Origin: Earliella scabrosa
Taxonomy: Eukaryota; Basidiomycota; Agaricomycetes; Polyporales; Polyporaceae
NCBI GenBank assembly: GCA_022605405.1
Contig: JABYQQ010000007.1
Span: 2,534,437-2,598,436, forward strand
Direction: 5' to 3'
DNA length: 64,000 nucleotides
This document shows, piece after piece, positions 35,014 through 46,537 of this stretch. Below the pieces are notes generated by a model. The model had not been told where the DNA came from. It saw nothing but the letters and a program-made list of their open reading frames with translations, and searched no databases. Position numbers and translations under genes: made by a program. The first letter of the stretch is position 1. Each line of letters starts with the position of its first letter.

Positions 35014-35687
35014 CTAGGAGTATGAGGGTGCGGTGGTGTTAGGGAGGAGCGGTCGATGGTTGGTTGTGGGGCAAGGATGGACCAGGGCTTTGCGATGTCC
35101 TTCACCGTCTCCACATTCTGGATTGAATATACGCACTTGCTGCGTTAGAACGGATGATGAACGGGATGAAGATTTGTACTCACAGTAGTACCCGGACGAC
35201 AGCCCAACGGTGTATCCCTTTGGCCCGCACAGTGCCCCTTGCATCGCGCGCACGGTGGTGATATTACGCGACGCGCACATTAGCAAAATCTTGTCCAACT
35301 CCAGCATCGATAGTTTTTTGGGGAACGATAGGTATTCACGTCCCACAAGATCTTGCTCAGTCTGCGGACATAGCTTGCTGAGAAGCGGTCATACATAGTG
35401 CAGTCACTGGCACTCGCCTGGCGGTTCTCGGTGCATGGGGTGGGATGATAGGTGTAGACGATGACGGTAGATGGGCAGGTATCGGGCATTCTGGAGGCGT
35501 GGGGACGAATCGTGGAAAGAAACCTGCGACAACGAAGCTGGACTCAGGCTCGCAGTATGCGCCGAGGGTGTTGAATGCCTGAGCGACTCACGATGTTGCG
35601 AGCGGCGAGCCGGATTAGTGTCGACGTCTTGCTATCGTGCTTGGTGTCGACAGCTACGGTGTTCGGCGTACTTAGAGATGTGGCCAT
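35014..35687 (-). CDS. Hypothetical protein, possibly truncated
   Basis: Four exons can be chained: MATSLSTPNTVAVDTKHD through LIRLAARNI; then LRCRRFLSTIRPHASRMP and STVIVYTYHPTPCTENRQA; then TEQDLVGREYLSFPKK with LCGPKGYTVGLSSGYY; then a Pro/Thr-rich end. Introns use GTGAGT or GTGCCA donors. No domain was recognised. The last exon uses a weak acceptor, and the remnants downstream may be its original 3' part, so it could be a shortened gene. Confidence 0.35.
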
Positions 35688-35995
35688 GAAAGATGATGGG
35701 AAAGGATGATCGTTGCTTACCGCAGTTCGCGCGTCATCAGTGATTGTCACGTATCGTCACACTCATGAGACGCCATGAGCGGCCCGCACTACTCCCGATG
35801 CGGTAGGCGTCTCGCTCCTCTCTCTCTCTCTCTCCCATCTTATGACCCGACTCTACCGCAACACCAAATATTCGGGCACGACGTCCCAGTGTCATCTATA
35901 CGTTGTCGTTTCCGGCACACTCTCCATAACGCACAACCCTGGGTCACCTCGTCTCCGAGTTTCCGCTGTGGTTCCAAGGAATTAGGTACAGGGTT

Positions 35996-36400
35996 ATGTT
36001 GATCCGTGCGGACAATGCCGACAAGCTCGTAGATCTAGGGCAGCTCGATACTACATGCAATCTCGGTCCGATGGTCTTCATTACCATGGGTTCTCACTAC
36101 ATCCGCTGCGGTATGATTCCCTATCCGGTGAAGTACATGTGGTATGCTGCTCCGTGGCGACACCAGATGCCGCGATGGGGTTATCAGGTACGGTTCAATC
36201 GATACTCGCTTGTGTTTAATCTCGATGATGTACGCTTCCAGAATGTCGATATGCTTGATGGCATGAGAATGCCAGTAAACATCACGTATATCATCTTCTT
36301 CCACGTCGACTCGCATGATAACCATCCGTCTGCTGTGATTAACATTGCCGCTTCATTCAACGGTGACCTGAGGAACGGCGAGGTGGTCTTTCAGTTTTGA
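35996..36400 (+). CDS. Small beta-rich hypothetical protein
   Basis: A 134-residue frame without introns, apart from a possible upstream exon near 35.84-35.87 kb that reads NTKYSGTT. Its pattern is alternating hydrophobic strands separated by turns: GPMVFITMGSHYIRCGMIPY, RYSLVFNLDDV, VNITYIIFFHVDSHDN and a closing GDLRNGEVVFQF. It is poor in lysine. The pattern suggests a beta-sandwich. No family was recognised and I make no functional claim. Confidence 0.45.
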   Translation: MLIRADNADKLVDLGQLDTTCNLGPMVFITMGSHYIRCGMIPYPVKYMWYAAPWRHQMPRWGYQVRFNRYSLVFNLDDVRFQNVDMLDGMRMPVNITYIIFFHVDSHDNHPSAVINIAASFNGDLRNGEVVFQF

Positions 36401-36895
36401 CGTGTCTCGACCTCTCTTATTCCCACACGAGCGATATTTCCATGGAGGATTACCCTATTATCCGCAAATATTCAATGAAACATGGTGCCCCAATTAATCG
36501 GTGAGTCGCTCACATTTAACGACTCGGTTCACGCGAGGAAGCGATCAGTGATCGTATGTCCTTATCAAGGTGTTGTTAATCCGTCGGTTGTCCAGACAGA
36601 CGTTATCTCGGGACTCTATCCGGTTCCCTTCTTGCGGCATGCATTGCCTGCCAGTGGGCGCTCTTTATTATATCATCGGTTCTAAGTATCGTCGTACACT
36701 GAGTAACTTAGTTTATTCTACACCTTGCTTACAATCATAGTTCAATCTCTAACTTTTTCCGACCTTGCTATCGATACGCGCAACGCGGAAGCCGGTTAAC
36801 GTGCGACAAGTCATCCTCATGATGTTCACTATATTCTCGTAATGCTAACAAACTTGTGGCGCACGCCAGAAACACGTGGTTGGGTGATGCGGCAA
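36401..36895. other. Intergenic
   Basis: Short ORFs only. A possible start at 36483 leads into a GTGAGT donor, but no convincing downstream exon was found. Confidence 0.4.
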
Positions 36896-36901
36896 TATAT
36901 A
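36896..36901 (+). promoter_or_regulatory. TATA box of MYND copy B
   Basis: TATATA about 70 bases before the ATG at 36966. The ATG at 36927 would lie at or near the expected transcription start, which favours 36966. Confidence 0.5.
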
Positions 36902-36965
36902 GCTCTGGAGTTAACCTGACTCGCAAATGCGCGGAACCTCTGCCCCCTTCTCACCTTTCGACTCC

Positions 36966-37765
36966 ATGCCACTCAACCCCTTTCCGCCTGGTCTTCGCCC
37001 TCCTACTCTACGACAGCGCTGCGCCATATGTCAGAGGCAACCTTGCATCGTGACATGCTCCTTGTGCCAGGAACAGGGATATTGTGGGGAAGGTCATCAA
37101 CAACAGGTACGTTGACCCTGCTCGACATTTGTCATCGGTACTCACGTAGATTGTTACCAACCGTACCAACAGGACTGGCCTCGTCATTTTGCTGAATGTA
37201 CCCGAGCTGCATTGATCTCCAGCAAGATCGATGCGTACTACGCGCAAGCGCAGACTCTCGGTCGGCGAGAACAAAGTCTTCCCCCTATCCAATCCATAGT
37301 CGCGTTGCTGGGTGATCCCAACCACGGTTAGTCAATGTCCGTTATACTCTCCTTGTTCAACGACTTACTCAGGCTATGTCTCCACGACCGTGATTAGATC
37401 AGTTCCGCTACATCGACGTGCGCACCTTGAGGTCTCATTGTCCTGCTGGTCACACGGCATGTCCTGTCCCTTTGCTGTTTGATCTCTTCCAATTCCCATG
37501 TGCCGTCCTTCCGTTGAACGTTGGTGGAGATGGGCAACCTCTCTTGTCTCCATTCGACATCTACTACTGTACTCACTCCTTTTCCTGTTCTCAAAACCCA
37601 AACAAGGCGATTGCAACATTCACCAAAGATGTTCAGCCCGCTACTAGACCTTGGTTTGGGCCCGTCGTCGTGTTGAAATATTCTGATCCTACCCGCCTGC
37701 ATTTTGTTAACTTCATGCCCGCCGACCTCTGTACTCTCTACCCTTACTTCTCCAAATTCACTTAA
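36966..37765 (+). CDS. MYND-type zinc-finger protein, copy B
   Basis: Three exons with introns at about 37108-37170 and 37328-37398. The MYND finger reads CAIC, TCSLC, GYCGEGH, DWPRHFAEC, again with His where the sixth Cys is usual, as in copy A. The C-terminal domain has DQFRYIDVRTL, a variable stretch, PFDIYYCTHSF, PNKAIATFTKDV and GPVVVLKYSD, ending YPYFSKFT. This lines up with copy A over its full length, so the two genes are paralogs. The finger is predicted to bind a peptide ligand; partners are unknown. It opens block B and is followed by a kinase on the other strand, as in block A. Confidence 0.72.
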
Positions 37766-38767
37766 TCGTTCGCCATGTTTTCACGTCGTCGCGGTGTACA
37801 AGTACTCTACATACATTCAAGTCTGTATCCTCTCTAACAATATCACGACTGTCTCTCTGAGCATTGTCCTATAAGCTGGCAATTATCCCTCTGAGTAGGA
37901 CCATGGAAATCTATCTAGAATGTGCTGCTGCGGACGGCGAACTTGCATTAGATCACACAGATCCTCAATGTGAACATACATGGCATGATTACATCCCACA
38001 CATAACTTCCATTCTTTGCAGGCGTTTATTGCAATACATTTATGTTTTAAGCGATCAGCACGTGCATGAAGAACCTTGTGCATGTGAAGGCTTGAGACAT
38101 ATATTGGAGGCATGTATACCCATCTAGGATTAATTCATCAAGAAGTTCGCTTGGGTGCAGGGATGGGATCATGGGACTGACCAAGGGATGGCATACTCAT
38201 AACTTCTAACTTCATGATCCATGTGCATGTATTTGATCTGGCGAAAATGCAGCATGAGCCAAACTTAAAAGACACAATTGGGTTGACGATGTGATAGCAT
38301 GTGCATGAAAGAACATCATACTTGCAGGATAATTGGCATATGCAACTGTGTAGACTTACCAGGACATAAGGGGCATATTGCATGACGTGCTCCTTCTCTT
38401 GACGAATTAACGGTGGAGAAGCTCAGCCACTTGTTCAGCCGATAGCAGGTCAGGGACAGAAGGAGTGCGGACCCTGCACGTCTCGCATGCTATATATCCG
38501 AAACCGAAAGATAATGAGACAGACCAATCATAGCCCAAGAAGTTAGTCCGCTTGGCGACGGACAGCTGCTGCGATAGATCCACTTAGCTGTCGACGCCAC
38601 AGTCAGACTTCGCACGACACGAGCAGATGGTGGCGGCTTGATGGGAACGCCAAGCATCCAGCTGATAAGACGAGGCGATGACAGTGGCCGTATATTTACA
38701 CTTGACCAATATTTTGACCGCGCTGGATACTCTGCATAAGTACATGATGTATAGCATTTACTATGGC
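37766..38767. other. Convergent intergenic region
   Basis: AT-rich, with many scattered short ORFs and no motif. Nothing supportable was found. Confidence 0.45.
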
Positions 38768-40118
38768 TCAAACCGTGCATTTCGCCGCAAATGACATGGT
38801 CCGGCACGTTTGCAATAGGATCCGCTCAAGCGGATCAATCCGGAGAAGGGCGTTGCAAAGGTCAAGACAGTCGTCGTCGTGGATCGTCCCCTACGCAACA
38901 GTTCGTCATCGAATACCTGGAACCACATGATTCATGTACTCGCCTGTAAAGGAGGCAATGCCCTTATCTTCTTGGCTCGAAGCATGGCTGCTGTGTTCTT
39001 GCGCCCTAGTATCACATGGTATGAACCGTCAAGGCCACGCCGGAAGCATGTGTTGACAGGGGCTTCGGTTGCTGTAACCATATTTGCTGGGATCGGTCCA
39101 AACATCTGCTCCAGGGAAGCCAGCCTTTCTTGATAACTATCGGCGCAAGGAAACAGTGGCCGCGCTAACCATATTTCAGCCAGCACGCAGCCGATGCCGA
39201 ACAAGTCTACGCTGCTTGACCAGGGGAGACCTGAGGAATGTCAGAACCGGCCTAAAATCGGACTGTATGTATCCTTCGATTTCTGGTCTTACCGAGAGTC
39301 ACTTCGGGTGCACGATATGCGGCGGTGCTGATCAATCCATAACCATAAGCGGTGGTGATGGTGGCATCGCTCATGTCAATGACGTATAGTCCTACTTCAT
39401 CAAATATTGACTGTGCATAGTCAGTCAGTATCGGCGCGACACTTAATTGTTGTGAATGATGTACCAGTATTTTGGCTTCGTCACTCGTCCATTGTGATGA
39501 CAGCTTGCGACTAGTTCTGAGCATGATGTTGCCTGGCTTGACATCGGTATGTACAATTGATAATGAATGTAGATCTTAATGCAGATGTTAGCATGTTGCA
39601 ATCAATAACCGAACAACCCACTTGCATTCTATCGCCTTTGCGAGTTGATTGAATATATCTCCGGCGCGCTCGCGCGCGAACGGATGAACTTCGGGTAGCT
39701 TTAGCACCTCCGCAAGCGAGACGTCTAGGACAGGAAATGCCAGATAAAAATCGTGTGTCGATGAAGAGCTGTCTAGTATTTCCATGAAGTATCTGTTCAT
39801 GACGCATCAATATACAAGCCTTTAATATATTGATATCAGCGTACCGTCTCGATTCGTGAGTTTGGGAGTGTATCAATCTATATACGTGCTCCTCGTTGAG
39901 AAACGTTTCCTTGTCTTCTTGGCGATGACTGCGGGTGAACGTCTTCAGCGCTACTGTACGTCCCGATTTGTGATCAAGCGCCCGTATGACCGGGCCGGTC
40001 CGTCCGATACCAATGCATCTTCCCAGTTCGTCTGTCATATACTCTCGATACTTCAGTACGCCTGGGACGTGAAGATGAAACACTTACATCGTGCTTCAAT
40101 TGGTAAGTCTGAGGTCAT
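38768..40118 (-). CDS. SRPK/CLK-like protein kinase, copy B
   Basis: Minus-strand gene paralogous to the kinase at 1.5-2.8 kb. Landmarks are: CIGIGRTGPVIRAL (glycine loop), VALKTF (lysine), HTDVKPGNIML (catalytic loop), VIDMSDA in place of DFG, AYRAPEVTLG, LFGIGCVLAEIWLARPLFP and a late IDPLERI. The nucleotide-binding and catalytic residues are present. Two introns are best read as GC-AG. One has donor GCAAGT just before YLHSLSIVHTD and the other donor GCGAGT after ALPPLQ; with GT donors alone the frame cannot be kept. The C-terminus is shorter than in copy A and ends SFAAKCTV. The start ATG at 40118 (MTSDLPIEAR) precedes a phase-1 intron placed as in copy A. Substrate unknown. Confidence 0.75.
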
Positions 40119-40824
40119 CGTCGTTGCAATTATCAAACTGTCTTGTTACTTGTATATTTGTATGTCCGCGCTGACTGGGAATGCAAACACATATGTTGTA
40201 CGAGGTATGCATAATCCGCTGTCCTACATCTTCGATACCGCGATCCTTGTCGATTTATCCTGATTATTCTCAATGCTATCGCCTGTACGCCGATGGATGA
40301 TCAAATCTTTGGTGCGCCCTCGATCTGACCGTGTTGTAGTACTTAACATGTTTGCACTCCAACATGAACAACAGCATGGCATTGATCATTCGCTATGCAT
40401 ACATCTGTGGGCGTCATGGATGATCGTTGAACAACAATCAGGTGCGTGTTTGATCAGATAGGCCGGCTCTCAATCATGATCGTTGCATAGGATTATCTTT
40501 CGCATTGGACATTCCAGCGACTCCAATTCTGGATATTTGTCGCTGCCACGTGGCATGTTTTGCGCCCATGATTGCAAACTCCGACGGATATGCTCCGACG
40601 ACGACAGAATGTCGATGGAGCGCCTGATCCGTGATCATCCACCTCATCCTCCACAGGCCTTTTCGATGCAGTCCGCCTTCCCCCGCCCCCTTCACCGTCG
40701 TCTCCGTTGGCTGGTCGTCAATGAATGGATCTACTGTGCGAACGACACGGTTGACTATGGTGCGCGTATCATACAAATAAGAGCTACGTTCGTCCTGGAT
40801 CTCATCATTTCCGCTCGTCACAAC
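40119..40824. other. Intergenic with ATGATC-type motifs
   Basis: Contains repeated TGATC blocks (ATGGATGATCAAAT, ATGGATGATCGTTGAAC, AATCATGATCGTTG) between about 40290 and 40490. The plus-strand ORF at 40483-40974 runs into the next gene's first exon, but its upstream part has no motif. Confidence 0.45.
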
Positions 40825-41937
40825 ATGTCGACCGAACAAACACCCGTCCTCAGCCCTCACCCTCTCACTGTCCATTCCGGACGTACTCCTCGAGCTCAAC
40901 GTACGTCCAACAAAGACAATATGGCGGAGTATTTCCCGCCCGTCCCATTCCCTCTACAGGGACCCATCGCGTAGGTGAACTGTCTCATGTTCTGTCCAAT
41001 TGGACTCATTGTCTTCAGAGTTCCTTATGACGTTCTCGTGAACGTCATCGAGCAGTCACCTTTCAATACGCTACAAAGCTGGAGGTGCACCTGTCGCGAC
41101 TTCTTCCAGCTGGTCGGATCGATCCTCCGGTCCCGGTACAATGGAGAAGTAGGTCGCTTCGTTGACGACGTTGAAGCATTCAACACCGCCTTGTTGATCA
41201 CCGGCGCTGTTGTAGCTGGATCGACAGCACTCAAGATACTCTTGCCGCATGAAGGATGGGTCCCCGGAGACATGGATATCTACGTTGGAAACCCCATGTA
41301 CCAACATCTCATCGCTCTCGTCACTCGCCCTTGTCTCTCGTTCAAGCTCGTGCCGAAGGATAAAGCGGATGGAAAGAAGTCTGCGTTGTCTGCGCCTGGG
41401 ACGGGCATGTTGACGGTCAGCCGTTACTCCACTCCCAAAGGACGACACGTCGATATCGTGTGTAGTTCATTCGAGACGCCTCTCTCGCCGTTGCATTACT
41501 ATTGGAGTAGTCTCCTCATCAACTACGTCACCCCGACCCATTCCGCATGTGGTTATCCCGACCTCACCCTTCATCGCGCGGGTCTCATCAAAGGCTGTCT
41601 CAACGCGAAGGACGTCGAGGCGTTACAGAAGTACAACGATCGCGGATTCACACTTGTGGATGATGGTTGGTGGCGCCTGTCTGGTCGCAACGATGCCAAC
41701 GATTTGGATCCCTGGAAGTTCGGAGATTCTTCCGCGCTCGTTTGCGACTACCGCATGTCGCCCCTCGACGAACGTCCTTCGATGCCCGTGTTTCGCGACA
41801 AGAAAGGATGGTTCTTGCGCGTTTACTACCCTCCGGTAATTCTGGTCCTCCACGTCATGGCCCCATGCTGACCACCCCTTTTTCTTTAGCCCTCACCTCC
41901 GTCTTCACTATATCCGAGCTCACCGTATGGAGAGTAG
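40825..41937 (+). CDS. F-box/nucleotidyltransferase-fold protein, copy B
   Basis: Exon 1 40825-40970, exon 2 from 41019. A last intron (GTAATT...CTTTAG, with a strong pyrimidine tract) replaces a read-through end and gives a Pro/Ser-rich tail PSPPSSLYPSSPYGE. The F-box-like start is VPYDVLVNVIEQSPFNTLQ. The nucleotidyltransferase signature is complete: VAGSTALKILL, VPGDMDIYV, then GRHVDIV as third acid. The segment LINYVTPTHSACGYPDLTL matches the conserved C-terminal part of the 4.96 kb gene. It is predicted to bind a nucleotide and metal and, through the F-box, possibly SKP1-type ubiquitin ligase components; neither is tested. First-intron position equals that of the 4.96 kb gene. Confidence 0.7.
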
Positions 41938-42775
41938 CTTCGCGATAGGCTGGGAAACTTCTAGCGGGTGTTGATCCGTGTCCCGACTAGGTAATCTACA
42001 GCTCGTGCGATCGCTTCGTGACACTGACCATTTCTCTTGCTAGCTTCAATAGACCGACTGAGCAACTATATACAATCGAATTGATGTCTTGAGCAATGTA
42101 TCATGTCCTTTCGACTATGTTTGTAACCTGAGAAAAGCTCGCATGTCGCAGGATCACGCGTAAGATCAGCACGTTCAAGCTTCCGTTCCCGCGAATGAAC
42201 CCAGTACGTTTGCTCAGTTGCAGTGTGATTGTCTGTCTAAGCAAGTGCACTGACATTCGCGTCGATATCCCTAGGACTCTTCAGGAGTCTAGGAATAGAT
42301 GTTCTCCCAATCCGGACATATCCCTAATGCGCGTGCTTCGTGACGTTTCCCCCGCGATTGATCGTTCAGCTTGGATCAATCGACTCAAATCGAGCCATCC
42401 CCCAATCACGACTCCATATAATTGCGCCGTCTTCCATTATATTTCGGTGACACTTCTCTCTGCGGCGAAGTAAGCGCTGAAACCTTGATTCGGATCTCGG
42501 TAAGGCGCTCATCAACCTCGTGCGCGCTTAACGAGAATACATTTGCTCCGCCACCACCCTGTTCACCTCTGGTTCTCTGCCCTGCTTTCTCGTCTTCATA
42601 TCTCCCTTCCAGCTATTCACGCGTAACTCTGGCTTTCTTTCTGACCTCATCATCAGCTCCTGTCTCATCCGGCTTCTCACGATACGTCTCGCGTTGCAGA
42701 ACGTGACATATCTCCCTGTACAGCACCTACTTCTCTCCACCGCGACTGCTACCTCCACCAGGCGACAAGAAGGCG
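41938..42775. other. Intergenic
   Basis: No supported gene. The final 250 bases are pyrimidine-rich, consistent with the leader of the next gene. Confidence 0.45.
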
Positions 42776-45105
42776 ATGTCAACATCATCTCGGAGTGCAA
42801 GTAGATCGAGTAATCTCAGCGTCGAGCCTGGTACGTCCACATTCCATCTCGAATCCTCGTGTTCGTCACGTCTCTACGCGCAGATGCTAGTAGTCAAACG
42901 TCCTCGTTCCCTCCACCAAATGAGGTCTGTATCGTGAAGCTCCTCGTGTTGATATGGTATGTCACTCATGCTATCTATCTGCAGTCCTCTGCTCCCTCTC
43001 TCCGAACGGTTTTTCAAGTCCCAAACTATCCTCGTCCACGTACGCGTTCATGCACCAACTGCAGACGTGCCGGAGACACAGTGAGTCTGAGCATTGCGTC
43101 GCAATGACATCGTTCTCATTCGCTCCAACAGTGCGTTGGTGGACTGACCTGTGATCGATGTTTCATGACCGGGGCTCGCTGCGAGTTGGAGGAAGATCAT
43201 CCATCCAATACACAGATCTACAGCTCTGGTCCTCACGTTCCGGCGACCTCAATGGCTCAATCCGACGCGTACCAGTACCCTAATGTTGGATCCTTTCATT
43301 CGTCTACGGTACGCTATTCGTTCTCTCGCGTATCAGCTAGGCCTTACTTGCTTCGTAGGCGGGACAGGATTTGTCCGACTCTGACAGCTTCACGGGGTCC
43401 TACACGTCTGAGGTATCCCCGCGAGACAGTCCCATGGAGTACATCGCGAGCAACAACCCCCCTGTGTCTGCACAGCGTCCTAGTCCGACAATTGATCGAG
43501 TACCATCGCGTTCGATCTCAACGACTGCCCATCGCGCCTCAGCATCCAGAAGTCCCCGTCATTATCATGCGCCCGTTCCTGTCGTGCGTGTTGTTGTATC
43601 TAATCTTCAGTCTTCGAACTTACATGTAACGCTACAGAGTGGCAATTTAGCCAGCCAGATGGCCTCTTGGTCTTCGCCCGGCACGTCTTCACTGTTCGAT
43701 ACCCACAATGTCCCCGTCACGCTGCCTCCGTTCTCGTCCAACCTCCCTTCAACGTATCCTACCTTCTCAAACACCCCCTATGCACGCACGAACCCCGCAG
43801 CAACATTCGGCAACCGCAACGTCTCGCCTCCGAACCCGATGATGTCTCACATCTATCAAACACCCCCTAATCCCGCGTATTTGTCGCCACAGCACTCGTT
43901 CAGTCACGCGAGGCCTTCACCATCGTCACCCATACAACGGGCATCACCGCCGCGTTTCTACGAAGGCATGGCCGCCTCGTCGTTCTCCGGTGCAGGCGAT
44001 TTTGCGGGTTTCTCCAACATGGGTCCGCCCCCACCTCCAATGTCTTACATGGGTTCGGCTCAACCATCCCAATACGGCTTTATGGGCGGACCTGCGTCTT
44101 CATTCCAATATGCCTCTTCATCTACCGCAAACCCATCGTCCACTGGGAACTCGTCGACGCCGTTCGGTGTCATGGATTCATCGTCTTCTATGTACGCCCA
44201 CACTTCCGCCTATCCCTACCAATCCGCGGCATCTGCGACCCAACCTGCGTCAACTGGGTTGTACAACAATATGGCTGCCACTTTCTCTTCTTCTGGACAC
44301 GCGGGACCTTCGACGTCTGTCTCTCACGGCGATACAACATCTATGTTACCTTCGTTCGCAACCATGAGCCAACCATCCTCTTCAGCTCGCGGGAATGTGG
44401 GTTCGTCGCATGGAATGTCATCGTCGTCGACCCAGCCGGTAGGATGTTTCGCTGTGAACAAGACATGCATATGCTGACTATTATCCAGACTAGCGACTCC
44501 AACAGCGCTTTGCAACCGTATCGTCAGCACGTCCCATACCATGACGCGGCTACTGAGGCACAAGCCAGGTTACTCCTCAATCTCGGCAGTAACAGTTCGA
44601 GCAGTCGTAAGTGTTCCCTCGAACGTATGCGCTCTGGCTGATGATGGTGCATGCAGAGGATACGTATGAGTCCGCAGAAGAAGCACTCGCTGCGGAGTTT
44701 GGTGGATGTGAGTAATTGTCGCCTTGACGCATATGTTACGTTGAGGTAGATGATGCAGGGAATTAGGTCAATCCCCAGGTCCTGAGTATCGTCTCCCTGG
44801 TCACGGACGAGGAGGATATGTGAGTCGCGCCGCTGCCAATATATTATCATTCTTTGCTCACAGTTCGTAACAAAGAGATATTGCCTGCCACCTGAAACCC
44901 AATGTTCGAGATGTAAAACGAGGCGAACTCCTAGCTGGCGTCACGTATGTCGTATTATTCGTCCTTCAGCTCGTGTATGTTTATAACCCATATCATTCAG
45001 GGACCGTGCGGACCGAAGACTCTGTGCAATGCTTGTGGGCTACAGTGGGCACGTCGACTTCGTCGTCTCGCCTCCGAGTTTGGGTATCCCATGACTTTTC
45101 ACTGA
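42776..45105 (+). CDS. Zn2Cys6 plus GATA zinc-finger regulator, copy B (intact fingers)
   Basis: About nine exons. Near the N-terminus, spanning an intron, is a full binuclear cluster: CTNCRRAGDT-CVGGLTCDRCFMTGARC, spaced C-x2-C-x6-C-x5-C-x2-C-x6-C. A long Ser/Pro/Met-rich disordered region follows (about 370 residues without stop). At the C-terminus, again split by an intron, is a textbook GATA finger: CSRCKTRRTPSWR then GPCGPKTLCNACGL, spacing C-x2-C-x18-C-x2-C, followed by a basic stretch. The protein is thus predicted to be a nuclear transcription factor with two unrelated DNA-binding zinc modules at opposite ends, an unusual combination. Copy A at 6.8 kb has the same layout with both fingers damaged. 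Start at 42776 gives MSTSSRSASRSSN and an intron in the same region as copy A. Confidence 0.75.
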
Positions 45106-46537
45106 GGGAAGGTATCCCGCCAGATCTGCCTACATTCTTTACCGATCGCTCTTCTTGGCTTCTTGATACATGCCATCTCGTTCACTCTGTCTCCTCTAGG
45201 ACTCCGGACTCTATCATCGCGCATCATATGTCATCACCTTTGCAATGTCCCCGTCGTTTGTACGATCTTACTTCGTTGTAGCTGGATTCTTATTGTCTTG
45301 GCGCACATCCTCGTGCGAATGTACATCTCTTGTATAACACTTCTTGCTGTATCTCTGTCGTGATGTGTATTCGGCTCTGGCTTGTTACGAACTGTTTTGT
45401 TGTATCTTGGACTGTAGATATATGTAGCTTCGTCGTGTTCTCGTGTTGTGTTGATGTCGAATTGCTTTGATTACGTTGCTAGCATGTATGTACTTTACTT
45501 TGCATATAGTACCACTTTCGCCCGACTGCATCAACAGTCGAACCAGTCTTCCACCAGTTTCAGCTAACGGCAATTATATTTCTGCTGCCCTTTTAATCCT
45601 CCCCGTGTGCCTCACTGACCTCTCCTTCCTAGATGATCCTACTCGGCGCTCTCTCGACCTCGCGCATCCTCCCGTCCACTCGCCATCAGTTGGGACCATC
45701 TCAATATCATCTCGCGCCCGCCCTCGTGTCCCTCGGCGCTGCTCCGACCTCGCGCACCCTCTCGTCCACTCGCCGTCGGTCGGGACCATCTCAATATCAT
45801 CTCGCCGTCGGTCGGGCCCGTCTCAACATCATCTCGCGCCCGCCCTCGTGCCCCTCGGCGCCGCTCCGACCTCAGGCACCCTCTCGTTTGCTCGCCGTCG
45901 GTCGGGACCGTCTCAATATCATATCGCGCCCGCCTTCGTGGTCCTCGGCGCTGCTCCGACCTCGGCCCATCTCAATATCATCTAAGGCGGTCGGTGATAT
46001 GCTCGACGCATGTCCTGATTTACCACTCCCAGAAAAAGTGACTCGCCCACACTCTTTGTCCTCCAGTGCCATCCCGGTCGCTGTGAGCCCTCTCTTCTCC
46101 CCTCTTCCATCCCTCGCAGTGCCCGCGACTCCCTCGGACGACCCTCAAGATGCCACACACCCTGCTCACGCTCAACTACGACGAGGAGGAGGAGGAGCAC
46201 CAATTTCGGTGGGAAAACAGTGCACGCGCGCGCGATGCTGCGTCCCGCGCAGCTGCGCGCTCACTGTCCACCACGAGTTCCCCTTAGCGGCCACTGCACG
46301 AGCTAGAGCTCCTGTTCACCTTTCACCCTGTCTAGACCTATCTACCCAGGGAGGGGAGAACAGGCGGCCTGGTGCATCGCAGCGTGAACTTTCATCCCGA
46401 AAGACACGGCCTACTCTGCCAACCTAGACCGCCAGAGACACGCGAACGTACAGGACCAGCCTGAGGACACTCGCACAGATAGGACGAGGACATTTTCAAT
46501 TTCTGCCAGGTATGTATCTACACAGGCAGGGCCTGAA
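45106..46537. other. Intergenic with a 90-bp minisatellite
   Basis: The ORF at 45633-46427 owes its length to the repeat at 45657-45985 and is not supported as a gene. From here to about 52 kb the GC content rises. Confidence 0.5.
45657..45985. repeat. Minisatellite, about 90-bp unit
   Basis: The block GGGACCATCTCAATATCAT recurs starting near 45692, 45782, 45814, 45904 and 45964. Steps are 90, 32, 90 and 60 bases, so there are two full units and two partial ones. Unit length is a multiple of three, so frames stay open through it. Confidence 0.85.

Noticed and set aside
35996..36400. Viral capsid-like protein
   Set aside because: Only a general beta-strand pattern is visible; no specific capsid motif, and nothing else virion-like nearby.
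45633..46427. 264-codon plus-strand ORF
   Set aside because: Length comes from the 90-bp repeat, which lacks stops in this frame; there is no domain.
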